A stretch of 64,000 nt of DNA from an uncultured Draconibacterium sp. (GTDB taxonomy: Bacteria; Bacteroidota; Bacteroidia; Bacteroidales; Prolixibacteraceae). Below the pieces are notes generated by a model that was given only the letters and a program-made list of their open reading frames with translations, was not told where the DNA came from and did not search any database. Every line of letters starts with the position of its first letter. Positions within the stretch are counted from its first letter, which is position 1. The translations under genes and the position numbers were made by a program. The stretch lies in NCBI RefSeq assembly GCF_963676815.1, contig NZ_OY781365.1:2390501-2454500 (forward strand), given 5' to 3'. Below are positions 9,351 through 18,006 of this stretch, piece after piece.

Positions 9351-9967
9351 TAGGAAACCGGAACTGATATTGTTCCGTCCATAAAAACTTCCAATAAATC
9401 GCCCGATTCATCAAAAACTGCAATTCGTTGTTTCTCAATCCACATGGCACAAAGTGGTCCGCAGTAATCCATCCAATATAAATTGAGTGTTACCACGTAA
9501 ACCGAATCAAAACTTTGAGGTTCCACGGTTTCTCCATTTGAGTTTTCATCCGGCGAAGAGTAAGCGTCATGAAATTCTACACTTGCGGAATAGGTGAATT
9601 CGGCTGTCAGAAAGAAAACATCGTCTTTGTTAGCGTTGAACTCATCGATTAATGTCGTGTAGTAATCAATGGCGTCTGTGGTTATGCAATAGGGAATCAG
9701 CACACCATCAAAAGAATTATAGTACCAATAAGCTGTTTCCGGTACTTCCAATCCCGACCACTCGGTAGCAGCAACAAGGTCTTCGCGTGGCGGATAGTAC
9801 GACTCCGCTTTTGTGATCAGGTCGGCTTCAAAAGAATTATCTGTATTTCGTTCGATGAGTTTGGTATAGCTTCGTTCCGGCATTTCCAGCCCATCGTCTG
9901 AACTGTCGCTGCACGAAACCAAAGCCAGTATGAACAGGCTTAGCAGTAGAAAGTAATTAGCTCTCAT
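9350..9967 (-). CDS. putative lipoprotein, unknown function
   Basis: This is a 205-residue protein with a lipoprotein signal peptide (lipobox LVSC, Cys about 19) followed by a Ser/Asp-rich linker typical of surface-exposed Bacteroidota lipoproteins. No family is recognised. It contains many aromatic residues (AYWYYNSFDG) and four Cys in two stretches (PYCITT and DYCGPLCAMW). Its start codon lies inside a long hairpin (9957-10006). Its TAG stop straddles the right end of the MITE-like element, so the insertion may have set the present C-terminus. It lies 51 bases after the GH92 gene on the same strand and may be co-transcribed. Confidence 0.75.
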   Translation of the reverse strand: MRANYFLLLSLFILALVSCSDSSDDGLEMPERSYTKLIERNTDNSFEADLITKAESYYPPREDLVAATEWSGLEVPETAYWYYNSFDGVLIPYCITTDAIDYYTTLIDEFNANKDDVFFLTAEFTYSASVEFHDAYSSPDENSNGETVEPQSFDSVYVVTLNLYWMDYCGPLCAMWIEKQRIAVFDESGDLLEVFMDGTISVPVS

Positions 9968-10006
9968 TGTCGTTTGTTTAGATAACAGATGAACAATGAG
10001 AGCTAA
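9957..10006 (-). promoter_or_regulatory. 14-bp hairpin enclosing a start codon
   Basis: A perfect inverted repeat (9957-9970 with 9993-10006; arm ACAATGAGAGCTAA on the minus strand) encloses a 22-base loop. In the mRNA the 3' arm contains the lipoprotein's AUG and its first codons, so the start would be sequestered. There is no T-run after the stem, which argues against a simple terminator for the GH92 gene. Confidence 0.72.
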
Positions 10007-10018
10007 AGGTTGCGTGGA

Positions 10019-12256
10019 TTAGTGTTCTGTCGTCATAAAAAATTCCAGCGTGCCACCTTGCATCAAGTCTTCGTGCGAAAAGAACGGTTCATCCAGTGTT
10101 TCGCCGTTGAGCACCACTTTTTCGATGAATTTATTTTCTTTTGAATTGTTGTGAGCAACGATTTCGAAAGTACCACCCGGAACCCGAACTGATGCTTTGT
10201 CAACAACTGGGCGTCCAATGGTATAAGTAGGATCGCCGGGGCAAACCTGGTAAAATCCAATGGCGTTCAAAACATACCATGCCGACATCTGACCGCAATC
10301 TTCGTTACCAATAATTCCGGCAGGTTCCGGCAAATAGAAGTCGTACAGCACCTGATCGAGGTATTGTTGTGTTTTCCACTTGGCGTTGGTGTAGTTGTAT
10401 AAATAAGCCATGTGGTGACTTGGCTCGTTTCCGTGTGCGTATTGCCCGATCAAGCCGGTGATATCAGCCGATGCGTTTTCTCCCAGAATTTCGGAGCTGG
10501 TAGTAAATAAGCTATCCAGACTTGATTCGAAAGCATCCTTTCCGCCAAACAAGTTTACCATCCCGTCCATATCGTGCGGTGCAAAGTAGCTCCATTGATA
10601 AGCATTTCCTTCGGTGTAGTCGGCATGATTGTGGTCGGAATATTTTGGATTAAAAGGTGTTCGCCAGCTGCCGTCGCCATTTTTACCACGCATAAATCCT
10701 GTTGAGGCATCGAAGTAGTTTTCGTAGTATTTCGATTTTTTGTAGAATTCATCAGCTGTTTTATCATCGCCGGCAGCTTTGGCAATTTCAGCCACACACC
10801 AGTCGTAATACGCCATTTCAACACCGTACGAAACAGAAGCTGTAATTGAGTCCGAAGGCACAAAACCGTACTTCTCTTTATAATAAATGTGTTTCATCAT
10901 TACCTCTGATCCGCGCTGGCCTGCATGAGCTTCTAACCATTCGGGTTGCCAGGTTGCCGATTTTACTGCAGCTTCTTTCCAGTCGTTAAGGTCTGCATTG
11001 GGCACCAATCCTTTTGCCAGCGCGTCGGCCATAACCGATGTTGCCGGGTAACCCACCATAGTTCCGGTGTAGTTCGATGCCAGCGGCCATTTCGGAAGAA
11101 GACCTCCTTCGCGGTATTTCTGAACGAGCGCTTCGGCCCATTCGCCGGCTTTTTCAGGGCGGATAATCGTAATAAGCGGATGAAAAGCGCGGAACGTATC
11201 CCACAATGAAAAGACGGTGTAGTTGGTAAATCCTTCCGGTGCCTGGCGGATGGTTTTGTCCATACCGCGGTAACGTCCATCAACATCCTGTGCTGTAAAT
11301 GGCGACATCATACTGTGGTAGAGTGCAGTGTAAAAGTTGTTTTTTACTGCTTCGTCATTTGTTGAAATGGTAATTCCCTGCAGGGCTTCACGCCATTCGG
11401 CTTTGGCTTGCTCAACAGTTTTGTGAAAATCCCAACCCGAAAGTTCAGCTTGCATATTTTTGTTGGCACCTTCTTCGTCAACCACCGATAATGCAACTTT
11501 TACCAGTAGTGGTTTGTCGCTCTCCGGAAATTTAAAATGTAGTTTGATGTCTTTTCCTGTGAGGATGGTCTCTGTGGTCGGTTCTCCTTCAGCAAAAGTT
11601 TTGGTTTGATCAAACGCTTCTGAAAACTCAATTCGGTAAGCAACCAAATGATCCTCCGCCCAGCCTTTTGTTAGCTGAACGCCTTCAAAAGTTTTATCGT
11701 CAATTTGGCGAATAGTATTTTTAACAATACTGTGTCCCCAGTTGGGTTGCAAAATATGCCCAAGGTCGAGCATTATATTTCTGTCGCTGCCGTCGTAAAA
11801 CGAATATTTATGAAATCCCACACGTTTTGTGGCGGTTAATTCTGCTGTTACGTTCAGGTTCTTCAGGTGTACTTTGTAATAACCGGGCGACGCTGTTTCG
11901 TCCTTTTTATCAAACAGACCAGCAGGCTTTAACTCATCCGAATTTGAGTAGGGGAGCAAAAGCACATCGCCCAAATCGCCAATACCTGTTCCGCTCAGGT
12001 GAGTATGACTAAATCCATAGATTGTTGAATCTTCGTTGTGGTAACCACTGCTGGCATCCCAGCCCATAATGTGTGTGTCCGGACTCAGCTGGACCATTCC
12101 GAAAGGAGTAGTTGCGCCAGGGAAAGTGTGCCCGTGAAAACCTGTTCCAATAAACGGATCGACGTAGTTTAATATATCCTGTTCGGTTTGTTTTTGCTCC
12201 GAAACGCAGCCCGAAAGAAACAAGGTTAGGGCGATTAGTACAGTTAGTGCTCTCAT
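10019..12256 (-). CDS. GH92 alpha-mannosidase, lipoprotein
   Basis: This is an exo-acting alpha-mannosidase of family GH92, calcium-dependent enzymes that trim alpha-1,2/1,3/1,4/1,6-mannose from N-glycans and mannans. Family signatures are NYVDPFIGTG at the mature N-terminus, PGATTPFGMVQLSPDT, SHTHLSGTG, SPFTAQDVDGRYRG and GNEPSHHMAYLYN. The frame is open back to 12334, but the ATG at 12256 gives a clean lipoprotein signal (MRALTVLIALTLFLSGC), and a promoter element lies between the two candidate starts, so 12256 is chosen (745 residues). It would be anchored in the outer membrane or periplasm. Fine linkage specificity cannot be read from the sequence. Confidence 0.94.
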   Translation of the reverse strand: MRALTVLIALTLFLSGCVSEQKQTEQDILNYVDPFIGTGFHGHTFPGATTPFGMVQLSPDTHIMGWDASSGYHNEDSTIYGFSHTHLSGTGIGDLGDVLLLPYSNSDELKPAGLFDKKDETASPGYYKVHLKNLNVTAELTATKRVGFHKYSFYDGSDRNIMLDLGHILQPNWGHSIVKNTIRQIDDKTFEGVQLTKGWAEDHLVAYRIEFSEAFDQTKTFAEGEPTTETILTGKDIKLHFKFPESDKPLLVKVALSVVDEEGANKNMQAELSGWDFHKTVEQAKAEWREALQGITISTNDEAVKNNFYTALYHSMMSPFTAQDVDGRYRGMDKTIRQAPEGFTNYTVFSLWDTFRAFHPLITIIRPEKAGEWAEALVQKYREGGLLPKWPLASNYTGTMVGYPATSVMADALAKGLVPNADLNDWKEAAVKSATWQPEWLEAHAGQRGSEVMMKHIYYKEKYGFVPSDSITASVSYGVEMAYYDWCVAEIAKAAGDDKTADEFYKKSKYYENYFDASTGFMRGKNGDGSWRTPFNPKYSDHNHADYTEGNAYQWSYFAPHDMDGMVNLFGGKDAFESSLDSLFTTSSEILGENASADITGLIGQYAHGNEPSHHMAYLYNYTNAKWKTQQYLDQVLYDFYLPEPAGIIGNEDCGQMSAWYVLNAIGFYQVCPGDPTYTIGRPVVDKASVRVPGGTFEIVAHNNSKENKFIEKVVLNGETLDEPFFSHEDLMQGGTLEFFMTTEH

Positions 12257-12279
12257 TTTCTGTTGATATAAATTTTGCG

Positions 12280-12287
12280 CAAAGTTA
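12280..12287 (-). promoter_or_regulatory. -7 promoter element for the GH92 gene
   Basis: TAACTTTG on the minus strand is a perfect match to the Bacteroidota -7 consensus TAnnTTTG, 23 bases before the chosen ATG. No clear -33 TTTG is seen. Its position rules out the upstream ATG at 12334 as the start. Confidence 0.55.
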
Positions 12288-12443
12288 CTTTTTAAAAATT
12301 TTAAAAAGAAGAGAAATCGTAGGATTTGATTCATTTATCGGGTTTAATGTTTCGAATGAATTAATGTGAAAGCAATCCGAACATTTGTCATAGTCTGAAA
12401 TTGAGAATTTACTACATTCACGGACTCATAAAAAATTGCATAA

Positions 12444-13811
12444 ATGTTTCAGAAAGAGATTTACATCGAACGAAGAAAAGTTCTAAAGGAGAAGGTTGGG
12501 GAAGGATTGATTTTGTTGTTTGGAAACGACGAATCATCGATGAATTATGCTGATAACACCTATCATTTCAGGCAAGACAGCACCTTTTTGTATTATTTTG
12601 GCATTCAACATCCGGGGCTGGCTGCGGTAATCGATATTGATAATGATAATGAGATTGTTTTTGGAAATGATTACACCATCGACGATATTGTGTGGATGGG
12701 ACCACAGCCAACCATTGCCGATCGTGCTGCTCTTTGCGGTGTGTCAACGGTTTTTCCGGTGAAAGAACTGGCTTCGGTTGTGGAGAAAAGCAAAAAAATT
12801 CATTTTTTACCGCTTTACCGCCCCGAGAATAAAATAAAGTTGCTGGAGCTGATTGACGTGGCGCCAAAAGATGTGGCGAACACATACTCGCTTGATTTGG
12901 TAAAAGCAGTGGTTAGCCAGCGCGAGATAAAATCAGCTGAAGAAATCGAGCAACTGCATCAGGCGGTTAATGTGTCGGTTGATATGCACGTTGCGGCCAT
13001 GAAATTTGCGCGTCCGGGAATGACGGAAGCACAGGTAGCAGCTGAAATTCACAAAGTGGCGCTGGCAGCCGGCGGAAATATCGCTTTCCCGATAATTGCC
13101 ACTAAAAACGGGCAAACGTTGCACAACCATTTCCACGGTAATACCATAAAAGAGGGCGACTTGTTTTTAGTTGATGCCGGTTACGAAAACGAGTTGAGCT
13201 ACTCAGGCGATTTGTCAAGTACCTTTCCGGTGAGCAAAAAATTCACTCAGGAGCAAAAAGAGATCTACGAAATTTCACTGGCCGGACATGAAGCTGCCAT
13301 TAGTGCGCTTGAATTTGGCAAACCATACAAAAACGCTCACATTGCAGCGGCTACGACTATTTTCGACGGATTGAAATCGATGGGTTTCACCAAAGGAAAT
13401 GCGATGGATGCTTTTGACGCCGGCGCTCATGCATTGTTTTTCCCATGCGGAACCGGGCACATGATGGGCATGGATGTACACGATATGGAAGATCTTGGTG
13501 AAGTTTGGGTTGGTTACGACGGCCAGCCCAAAAGCACACAGTTTGGATTAAAATCGCTTCGCCTGGCAAAACCGCTGAGAGCCGGTCATGTATTTACCAT
13601 TGAACCGGGAATTTATTTCATTCCGGAATTGATTGATCTGTGGCGCGGACAGGGCAAATTCAACGATTTTATCAATTGGGAAAAAGTTGACAGCTACCGG
13701 AATTTTGGAGGAATACGAAACGAAGAAGATTTTGTAATGACCGAAAATGGTGCGCAGTTACTTGGCAAACCAAAGCCAAAAACCGTTGAAGATGTAGAAG
13801 CACTTCGATGA
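12444..13811 (+). CDS. Xaa-Pro aminopeptidase (M24B)
   Basis: This is a cytoplasmic aminopeptidase P that releases the N-terminal residue from X-Pro peptides. An N-terminal creatinase-like domain (about residues 1-160) precedes the pita-bread catalytic domain. The metal ligands are visible: Asp in FLVDAGYENE and YSGDLSST, His in GTGHMMGMDVHD, Glu in FTIEPGIYF and Glu in GIRNEEDFV. The length (455) is normal and there is no signal peptide. It could process the dipeptides and oligopeptides released by the S15 and M1 enzymes encoded nearby. It is followed by a large hairpin at 13828-13871. Confidence 0.94.
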   Translation: MFQKEIYIERRKVLKEKVGEGLILLFGNDESSMNYADNTYHFRQDSTFLYYFGIQHPGLAAVIDIDNDNEIVFGNDYTIDDIVWMGPQPTIADRAALCGVSTVFPVKELASVVEKSKKIHFLPLYRPENKIKLLELIDVAPKDVANTYSLDLVKAVVSQREIKSAEEIEQLHQAVNVSVDMHVAAMKFARPGMTEAQVAAEIHKVALAAGGNIAFPIIATKNGQTLHNHFHGNTIKEGDLFLVDAGYENELSYSGDLSSTFPVSKKFTQEQKEIYEISLAGHEAAISALEFGKPYKNAHIAAATTIFDGLKSMGFTKGNAMDAFDAGAHALFFPCGTGHMMGMDVHDMEDLGEVWVGYDGQPKSTQFGLKSLRLAKPLRAGHVFTIEPGIYFIPELIDLWRGQGKFNDFINWEKVDSYRNFGGIRNEEDFVMTENGAQLLGKPKPKTVEDVEALR

Positions 13812-13827
13812 TAAAAGACTGATAGCT

Positions 13828-13871
13828 ACAGGTTTCATGTTAAGTATATTTGCACTTAACGTGAAACCTGT
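13828..13871. repeat. 18-bp near-perfect intergenic hairpin
   Basis: ACAGGTTTCATGTTAAGT pairs with ACTTAACGTGAAACCTGT across an 8-base loop, with one G-U pair. Neither side is followed by a T-run, so it is not a standard terminator. It may act as an mRNA 3' stabiliser or be a copy of a dispersed repeat. Confidence 0.6.
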
Positions 13872-13903
13872 AAGCGTCAGCGATCTTGAATGAATAAAAA
13901 CTT

Positions 13904-13911
13904 TACTTTTG
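13904..13911 (+). promoter_or_regulatory. -7 promoter element for the 13928 gene
   Basis: TACTTTTG matches TAnnTTTG, 16 bases before the ATG. A TTG at 13886-13888 is a possible -33 box, but the spacing (15) is shorter than usual. Confidence 0.45.
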
Positions 13912-13927
13912 CCCCAAATTAGCAACA

Positions 13928-14476
13928 ATGAAGAAGGGAAGTATTCTTGCGGTTTTGTTATTGAATTCACTTTGGCTTTTAGCACAGAATGAGGTGGGTC
14001 CCGAAGGACATAAACTGCTGTGGGTATTTCTGTTTCTTGCTGCAATAACGGTAGCATTTATTGTTAGTGGCCGTTCTTTTCAGAAGAAATCAAAAAAGGA
14101 GCGAAGACCATTTTTGCAGCTAAAAAAGCTAAGTATCAAATTGGAGAAGGATGCAAATTTCTATCCAGATAATTTAATTCTTACCGTAAAAAATAACGGC
14201 TCTACGGCGGTCGATCTGGATCAGCCGCTTTTAGTATTCGATAATTTCTGGCTGAGACGTAAGTTCAAGATCAAAGGCATGGATAACTACAATTTTTATC
14301 CGTTGTACCTGGAAAGCGGGAAAACACATCAGCTAAAAATTGATCTGAATCGATTTTACTTACACGATAAATCGCTGAAAAAGTTTCCAAAAACTAAGAT
14401 TTATCTGAAAGATGTAAAAGGTAAAAAGCTGGGAAATAGAGCTGTTTTTTTACGAAAAACACTTGTTAGATTTTAA
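13928..14476 (+). CDS. membrane protein, unknown function, coupled to pullulanase
   Basis: This 182-residue protein is not recognised. It has a signal-peptide-like first segment (about residues 1-19, ending LLAQ), a membrane helix (about 29-48) and then a basic, beta-rich domain whose pattern (LILTVKNNGSTAVDLD followed by alternating strands) suggests an immunoglobulin-like or CARDB-like sandwich; that is a guess from the pattern. Its TAA overlaps the pullulanase ATG (TAATG), so translation of the two is coupled. No link to starch is otherwise visible. Confidence 0.75.
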   Translation: MKKGSILAVLLLNSLWLLAQNEVGPEGHKLLWVFLFLAAITVAFIVSGRSFQKKSKKERRPFLQLKKLSIKLEKDANFYPDNLILTVKNNGSTAVDLDQPLLVFDNFWLRRKFKIKGMDNYNFYPLYLESGKTHQLKIDLNRFYLHDKSLKKFPKTKIYLKDVKGKKLGNRAVFLRKTLVRF

Positions 14477-16422
14477 TGCGCAACTGGAAATTTAATCATA
14501 TCGATTTCTCAACCTACCCTAGTTATAAGGGTAAGGATTTGGGCGTTTTTTGGTCGCCTGAAAAGACAACGATCAATATTTGGGCACCTACTGCACAAAT
14601 GGTGGAATTACGTTTGTATAAAGATGGTGTGCGCGGCGAGGCCTATTATAAAACCAACCTGCAGAAGAAAGAGAACGGCATATGGGGTACGGTTCTTACC
14701 GGCGATTACGAGGGTAAATTTTATACTTTCAGAGTAAACGACGGCGAATGGTTGGATGAGGTTGCCGGAATTTATGCCCGCTGTGTTGGTGCCAACGGTT
14801 TACGCGGAATGATCTATAATCCGAACACCACCAATCCTGAAGATTGGGTATATGACAATGGTCCGCGATACAAAAGTTTTACCGATGCGGTGATCTACGA
14901 AACGCATGTTCGTGACTTCTCAATTGCCGAAAATTCAGGGATTGAAAACAAGGGTAAATTTCTGGGATTTACCGAAGAAGGAACTCGCTCTCCCGAAGGT
15001 GTGAAAACCGGGATCGATCATTTAAAAGAACTGGGAGTTACGCATGTTCATTTGTTGCCGGTGAACGATTTTGTAACCGTTGACGAAGAAAAACCACTTG
15101 AAAAATATAACTGGGGTTACGATCCCATGCATTACAGTGCACTTGAAGGTTCGTACGCTACGGATGCTTATGACGGACGAAAACGAATCGCCGAATTTAA
15201 AGCTTTGGTAAAAGCACTGCATGCCAATGGAATTGGTGTGATTCTGGATGTGGTTTTCAACCATACCTACTACGCCAAAGAATCGGTATTTAACCAGATT
15301 GTTCCGGGCTATTTCTATCGTCAAAAAGAAGACGGATCTTTTGCAAATGCTTCAGGTTGTGGAAACGAGCTGGCTTCGGAGCGCGAGATGGTGCGAAAAT
15401 ATATTATCGACACCTTGAAATATTGGGTGGAAGAGTTTCATGTGGATGGATTCCGTTTTGATCTGATGGGAATTCATGACTTAAAAACCATGAAAAAAAT
15501 CCGACAGTCGCTTGACAAGATCGATCGAGGAATTTTCTTGTATGGCGAAGGTTGGGCAGCCGATCAAAGCCCGATGCCGGAAGACAAACGTGCTGTAAAA
15601 CGCAATACTTCCCAGTTGCCGGGCATTGCCAGTTTTAACGATGATTTTCGTGATGCGCTAAAAGGAAATCACGGCGATAAAAAGTCGAAAGGTTTTGTAA
15701 GCGGGCTTAACCTGCGCGAAGAGGCCATAAAGTTTGGAATTACCGCGGCTGTTTATCATTCGCAGGTGAATTATGGATATATCGATACCGTCGATTCGGC
15801 CTGGGCTGCCGATCCTGATCAGTGTATAAACTACGTATCGTGCCACGATAATTACACACTTTGGGATAAACTAAAACAGAGTTTGCCGAAAGCAAGTGAT
15901 GAGGAATTGCGTAAACGGGTAAAACTTGCAGGGGCGCTGGTTTTAACTTCGCAAGGAGTGCCGCTTTTGCATGCAGGTGTTGATTTTTGTCGAACAAAAG
16001 GGGGAAATGGGAATTCCTATAAATCGCCTGATTCTGTGAATCAAATCGACTGGAGCCGCAAAAATGAATACATCGATGTTTTTGAATACCTTCAGAAATT
16101 GATTCAGTTACGTAAAAACCATCCGGCTTTTCGTATGACTTCTGCAGATGCAATCAGGAAAGACTTGAATTTTTGTGCCGAGTATAAAATCGGGGTGGTT
16201 TCTTATTGTCTTGATGGAAAGGCGGCTGGCGACAACTGGCCAAAAATATTCCTCATTTTTAATGGAAATGCAGAGGAGGTTGAATTTCCGTTACCCGAAG
16301 GTCAGTATAAAGTTATAGCGGATGCCAATAGCATCAATGAAGAGGGGATCGAAAGTGTTGAAAATTCGGTTGTGGTAGATCCTGTTTCGCTAAAAATATT
16401 GGTTCAGGCCGAAAACGGGTGA
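14476..16422 (+). CDS. pulA: type I pullulanase (GH13)
   Basis: This enzyme hydrolyses alpha-1,6 branches in pullulan, glycogen or starch limit dextrins. An N-terminal CBM48-type domain (about residues 20-110) precedes the GH13 barrel. The pullulanase type I marker YNWGYDP is present. The barrel motifs are DVVFNH, GFRFDLMG (nucleophile Asp), the acid-base Glu in LYGEGW, and VSCHDN. A C-terminal beta domain closes the protein. With no signal peptide it should be cytoplasmic, fitting debranching of internal glycogen or imported oligosaccharides. The length (648) is usual. The last 19 bases overlap the convergent 16404-16916 gene. Confidence 0.95.
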   Translation: MRNWKFNHIDFSTYPSYKGKDLGVFWSPEKTTINIWAPTAQMVELRLYKDGVRGEAYYKTNLQKKENGIWGTVLTGDYEGKFYTFRVNDGEWLDEVAGIYARCVGANGLRGMIYNPNTTNPEDWVYDNGPRYKSFTDAVIYETHVRDFSIAENSGIENKGKFLGFTEEGTRSPEGVKTGIDHLKELGVTHVHLLPVNDFVTVDEEKPLEKYNWGYDPMHYSALEGSYATDAYDGRKRIAEFKALVKALHANGIGVILDVVFNHTYYAKESVFNQIVPGYFYRQKEDGSFANASGCGNELASEREMVRKYIIDTLKYWVEEFHVDGFRFDLMGIHDLKTMKKIRQSLDKIDRGIFLYGEGWAADQSPMPEDKRAVKRNTSQLPGIASFNDDFRDALKGNHGDKKSKGFVSGLNLREEAIKFGITAAVYHSQVNYGYIDTVDSAWAADPDQCINYVSCHDNYTLWDKLKQSLPKASDEELRKRVKLAGALVLTSQGVPLLHAGVDFCRTKGGNGNSYKSPDSVNQIDWSRKNEYIDVFEYLQKLIQLRKNHPAFRMTSADAIRKDLNFCAEYKIGVVSYCLDGKAAGDNWPKIFLIFNGNAEEVEFPLPEGQYKVIADANSINEEGIESVENSVVVDPVSLKILVQAENG

Positions 16423-16916
16423 ATGTTGCGCGAAAAGTAATCTGAAAATCCTAGTAATGAATAGGCCGTTTTTCTTAATTTCTCTTTTCTGAAATCTGTA
16501 TTGTAAACGCGTTGGGCGGCGTTGTCTTCTACATCCCGTACAAACGGATCAAATGTGGCCTGGTTCAGAATCAGGTGATCTACATTTTCAAAATCGGCAG
16601 GTTGAGAATCAAATAACTCTCCTTCGGCGATAATCTTTTTCCCTGCAACTTTACATTTTTCAATGAGTTTTACCGTTGAAGTTCGTTGCCTCGAATCGGC
16701 TTTAATGATGACATAATCAGCCCACTCCAAATCTTTTGCATTTAACTTCTCTTGGTTCAGATCGCGCATTTTCCTTTCCCAGGTAATTGGCAGCTGAATA
16801 GAAATCTCGATCAGTTCAAGCGGATCTTCAGTGGTGTTGTTAAAAAGCTTTTGAAAGAAGGCCTCAAATCCCTTTGAATTGTTCTCTTTTTCCGGATAAA
16901 TCAGTAGTATGTTCAT
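16404..16916 (-). CDS. stand-alone B12-binding-like domain protein
   Basis: The 170 residues resemble the N-terminal cobalamin-binding region of B12-dependent radical SAM proteins of the DUF4070 type: an opening MNILLIYPE strand, then ITWERKMRDLN, LEWADYVIIKAD and CKVAGKKIIAEGELF, all segments of that fold. The radical SAM domain with its CxxxCxxC cluster is completely absent, and the frame closes normally. It could be a degraded remnant or an independent binding or regulatory domain. The strand is opposite to pulA, with a 19-bp convergent overlap. Assignment rests on motif memory, not on a profile search. Confidence 0.6.
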   Translation of the reverse strand: MNILLIYPEKENNSKGFEAFFQKLFNNTTEDPLELIEISIQLPITWERKMRDLNQEKLNAKDLEWADYVIIKADSRQRTSTVKLIEKCKVAGKKIIAEGELFDSQPADFENVDHLILNQATFDPFVRDVEDNAAQRVYNTDFRKEKLRKTAYSLLGFSDYFSRNIHPFSA

Positions 16917-17140
16917 GGCAATAAAATTTACATTGTTTTCGATTTTTCAAATAAACGGCTAATTTATTCGAAAAAAAAGTATTTGGGATTTGCACCTTAA
17001 AAATGTGATTATTTCCGTTAATTTGGGATTTTTGTCATTTGTCAGGGATAAATGGCATTTCTCCCAACATTCATTATTTATGGTAGTTTTGAAGTGTGTT
17101 CTTCTATTCAGGGAACAGAAAAAATGATAATAAAAATAAA

Positions 17141-17989
17141 TTAAGCCGTTTTTAGGGCTTCTTTTAACCGAAGCACATATTGCCTTGAAACGGGAATTTC
17201 TTGCGGATAATCAAAGAGATTCAATGTCAACCCATCCGATCCGCGCGATACTTTCTTGATGTAATTTTTATTCACCATACAGGAGCGATGACAACGAATG
17301 ATTTCCGGATATTTTTGCAATAAATTCTCGGTGGTTTTCATCGTGTTCCGGATCAGTTTTTTCTTGATCTCTTCATTGTGTTTGTATATTACTTCAATGT
17401 AATTGTTGGCCGATTTTATAAGGATAAGATGCTCAAGAAACAGAGTGAAATATTCCGTTTTATTTTCCGATTCAAATTCAATTTCTTTCGAAGCCTCTAT
17501 CGATTCATTCTTACCGGCTTCTTCCGGAGCAAGTTCCAGTTTTTGCACTTTCTTTTTTAGTAGATAAAACTGGTTGGTTATCACTACAACTGCAGCGGCT
17601 GTAATCGAAATGATAACGATATTGATGACAATCGGGAATGACATAGGAATACGACCAACATAGCGCGCAAAAAAAGCAAAAGCTACCGAGTTGCAAATAA
17701 CAAAAAGCAAGTCGATGATGATTTCCTTTAAAATGGTCCACCGTGCTTCGGAAAATGCGGTGATAAATATCGACGGGATCACCACACGAAAAATACTGAG
17801 TAAAACCAAGGTTATCGCGCCAAAAGTTGCAAGGATGATGAGGCGGTTGTTGAAATCGGGATTTTGAACCTCGAAAGGCTGAAAAAACAAAAGAAACAAG
17901 AAGATACCCAGGCTCACCGATGAGATGGAACGTGTGTTCACCTTTAAATTGTCGTTAAACGGATATTTTTTGTTTAGAGAATTCAGCAT
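17141..17989 (-). CDS. membrane-anchored LytTR transcriptional regulator
   Basis: This protein has about four N-terminal membrane helices (roughly residues 25-145), a charged linker, and a C-terminal LytTR DNA-binding domain (about 180-280; IIRCHRSCMVNKNYI is the signature). There is no receiver domain, so it is probably controlled through its membrane part rather than by phosphorylation. The gene starts 17 bases after alanine dehydrogenase on the same strand, so it is likely in one transcript with ald and tsaE. Whether it regulates alanine metabolism cannot be told. The 223-base gap upstream of its 3' side (16917-17140) holds no gene. Confidence 0.86.
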   Translation of the reverse strand: MLNSLNKKYPFNDNLKVNTRSISSVSLGIFLFLLFFQPFEVQNPDFNNRLIILATFGAITLVLLSIFRVVIPSIFITAFSEARWTILKEIIIDLLFVICNSVAFAFFARYVGRIPMSFPIVINIVIISITAAAVVVITNQFYLLKKKVQKLELAPEEAGKNESIEASKEIEFESENKTEYFTLFLEHLILIKSANNYIEVIYKHNEEIKKKLIRNTMKTTENLLQKYPEIIRCHRSCMVNKNYIKKVSRGSDGLTLNLFDYPQEIPVSRQYVLRLKEALKTA

Positions 17990-18006
17990 CGAAAAAATTT
18001 ACTTGG

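Noticed and set aside
9957..10006. Terminator for the GH92 gene
   Set aside because: The stem is long enough, but no T-run follows and the start codon of the next gene is inside it.
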